This document shows positions 12,134 through 12,924 of a DNA stretch of 12,924 bases, one piece after another. Source of the stretch: Patescibacteria group bacterium (lineage in GTDB: Bacteria > Patescibacteriota > Minisyncoccia > Portnoybacterales > GWB1-42-6). A program made the translations under genes and the position numbers. Numbering within the stretch: position 1 is the stretch's first letter; the number at the start of each line of letters is the position of its first letter. The notes under the pieces are model-generated. The model ran no database searches. It saw only the letters and a program-made list of their open reading frames with translations, and was not told the DNA's origin. The stretch spans positions 1 to 12,924 of the forward strand of contig JAHIST010000065.1 in assembly GCA_018818145.1 (NCBI GenBank), written 5' to 3'.

Positions 12134-12924
12134 ATGGAAAAACGGCTAAAACAACCAATTGAACAGTTAATTCTCAAGACCCTTCAAAAAGGGACTATTT
12201 CAACCATAAGGCTGATACAAAATATTTCTGCTATTCGTTCTGGAACAACAAAGCAAGGGGTTTATCGGGTTTTAAGAAAGTTAAAAGACGGGGAGAAAAT
12301 TGTCATTCACGGGAAATCTGTTTCGCTTAATTTGCATTGGATTAAAAACATGAATGAATTTTTTTCTCTTGCCCAATTTTATTACTCGCCAAAAGTCGCA
12401 AATCCCGATGGTTTTTTGAATGTTCGAGAAAAAGATAAAATTGTTTATTTCTTCAAAAATCTAAACCTGCTTGATTCTTTTTGGAGTCATGCCTTTCATA
12501 TGTTTAATGAAATTTCAAACCCAAAAGAACCAATTTTTGTATATAACCCGCACGAGTGGTTTGCATACGCGCGGCAAGAGACAGAACAGACATTGATTAA
12601 AACAATGAAAGAAAAAAACAGACAAGTTTTGATTACAGTGGCTCACGACGACCCCCTCGACAGAAAATTAAAAAAGAAATTTAGAAGCGATCTTTTACAG
12701 TATGATATCGCTGACAAAAAAATTTTTGAAAAACAGAATTACTACCTCAATATTTTTGGTGATTGTCTTATTGAGGTATTTATTGATCAAAAAATTACAA
12801 AACAAATTGACGAATTTTTTAAAAAGACAAAAAGCTTTGACGATAAAGCAAGAGAAGAACTTTTAAAAATTGTTTCCAAAAATGGAAAAAACAGATTAGT
12901 AATTTCGCGAAATAAAAAGAAAGC
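12134..12924 (+). CDS. Winged-helix-like protein of unknown function, 3' end cut by window
   Basis: 263 codons are visible and the frame is open to the right edge. The N terminus looks like a winged helix: MEKRLKQPIEQLILKTLQKG, then SAIRSGTTKQGVYRVLRKLK and a wing-like EKIVIHGKSVSLN. The remainder (FYYSPKVANPDGFLNVREKD, FVYNPHEWFAYARQETEQT, VLITVAHDDPLDRKLKKKF, NIFGDCLIEVFIDQKIT) is a mixed alpha/beta domain I do not recognise. It is reminiscent of regulators with a phospholipase-D-like or sensor domain, but no HKD motif is seen. The DNA is AT-rich and uses AAA/ATT codons heavily. ATG 12134 was chosen because an upstream ATG at 12126 is out of frame. Likely a transcriptional regulator; function unknown. 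Confidence 0.75.
   Translation, partial: MEKRLKQPIEQLILKTLQKGTISTIRLIQNISAIRSGTTKQGVYRVLRKLKDGEKIVIHGKSVSLNLHWIKNMNEFFSLAQFYYSPKVANPDGFLNVREKDKIVYFFKNLNLLDSFWSHAFHMFNEISNPKEPIFVYNPHEWFAYARQETEQTLIKTMKEKNRQVLITVAHDDPLDRKLKKKFRSDLLQYDIADKKIFEKQNYYLNIFGDCLIEVFIDQKITKQIDEFFKKTKSFDDKAREELLKIVSKNGKNRLVISRNKKK

Overview
The window looks like an accessory-rich stretch of a Candidate Phyla Radiation (Patescibacteria, Parcubacteria-like) chromosome. This assignment is inference. It rests on mixed AT-rich base composition, small genes often lacking Shine-Dalgarno sites, abundant short palindromic intergenic repeats, an IS30 element, an intein in a housekeeping-type gene and heavily modified tRNA genes. 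No marker in the window fixes the lineage.

Region 1 (1-3060, minus strand) is an rpsO - NYN/LabA-like ribonuclease - pnp cluster, the classic rpsO-pnp pair with a small NYN-domain protein between them. pnp runs off the left edge. A promoter and a compact hairpin lie upstream of rpsO. Region 2 (3056-4113) is an apparently intact IS30-family insertion sequence.

Region 3 (4119-6872) has two hairpins, then a XerC/D-type tyrosine recombinase interrupted by a 418-residue LAGLIDADG intein placed between catalytic residues. A DUF559 endonuclease-like gene bracketed by two related GC-rich palindromes follows. Region 4 (6882-7942) is a tRNA cluster of unusual architecture. A tRNA-Arg(UCU) gene has all stems preserved, but its anticodon loop holds a second complete tRNA-Arg(UCU) and its T loop holds a copy of a palindromic repeat also found beside pnp. 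A Nudix hydrolase follows. A tRNA-Lys(CUU) then carries a 102-bp inverted-repeat insert flanked by a 13-bp duplication of its own 5' end.

Region 5 (8004-11538) is a defence island. A TaqI-like restriction endonuclease lies tail-to-tail with a LexA-methyltransferase fusion, which joins a full-length LexA (HTH, Ala-Gly cleavage site, Ser/Lys dyad) to a beta-class DNA methyltransferase. Divergently transcribed from the fusion is a tight three-gene operon: GIY-YIG protein, TIR-like (ThsB/DUF1863-type) protein and a multi-pass membrane protein. The two promoters overlap within an imperfect palindrome that is a natural candidate operator for the LexA moiety. If so, one SOS-like switch would govern both restriction-modification and a Thoeris-like abortive-infection module.

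Region 6 (11679-12924) has a terminator, a small conserved-looking protein of unknown function with a strong ribosome binding site, and the 5' part of a winged-helix-like protein that runs off the right edge.
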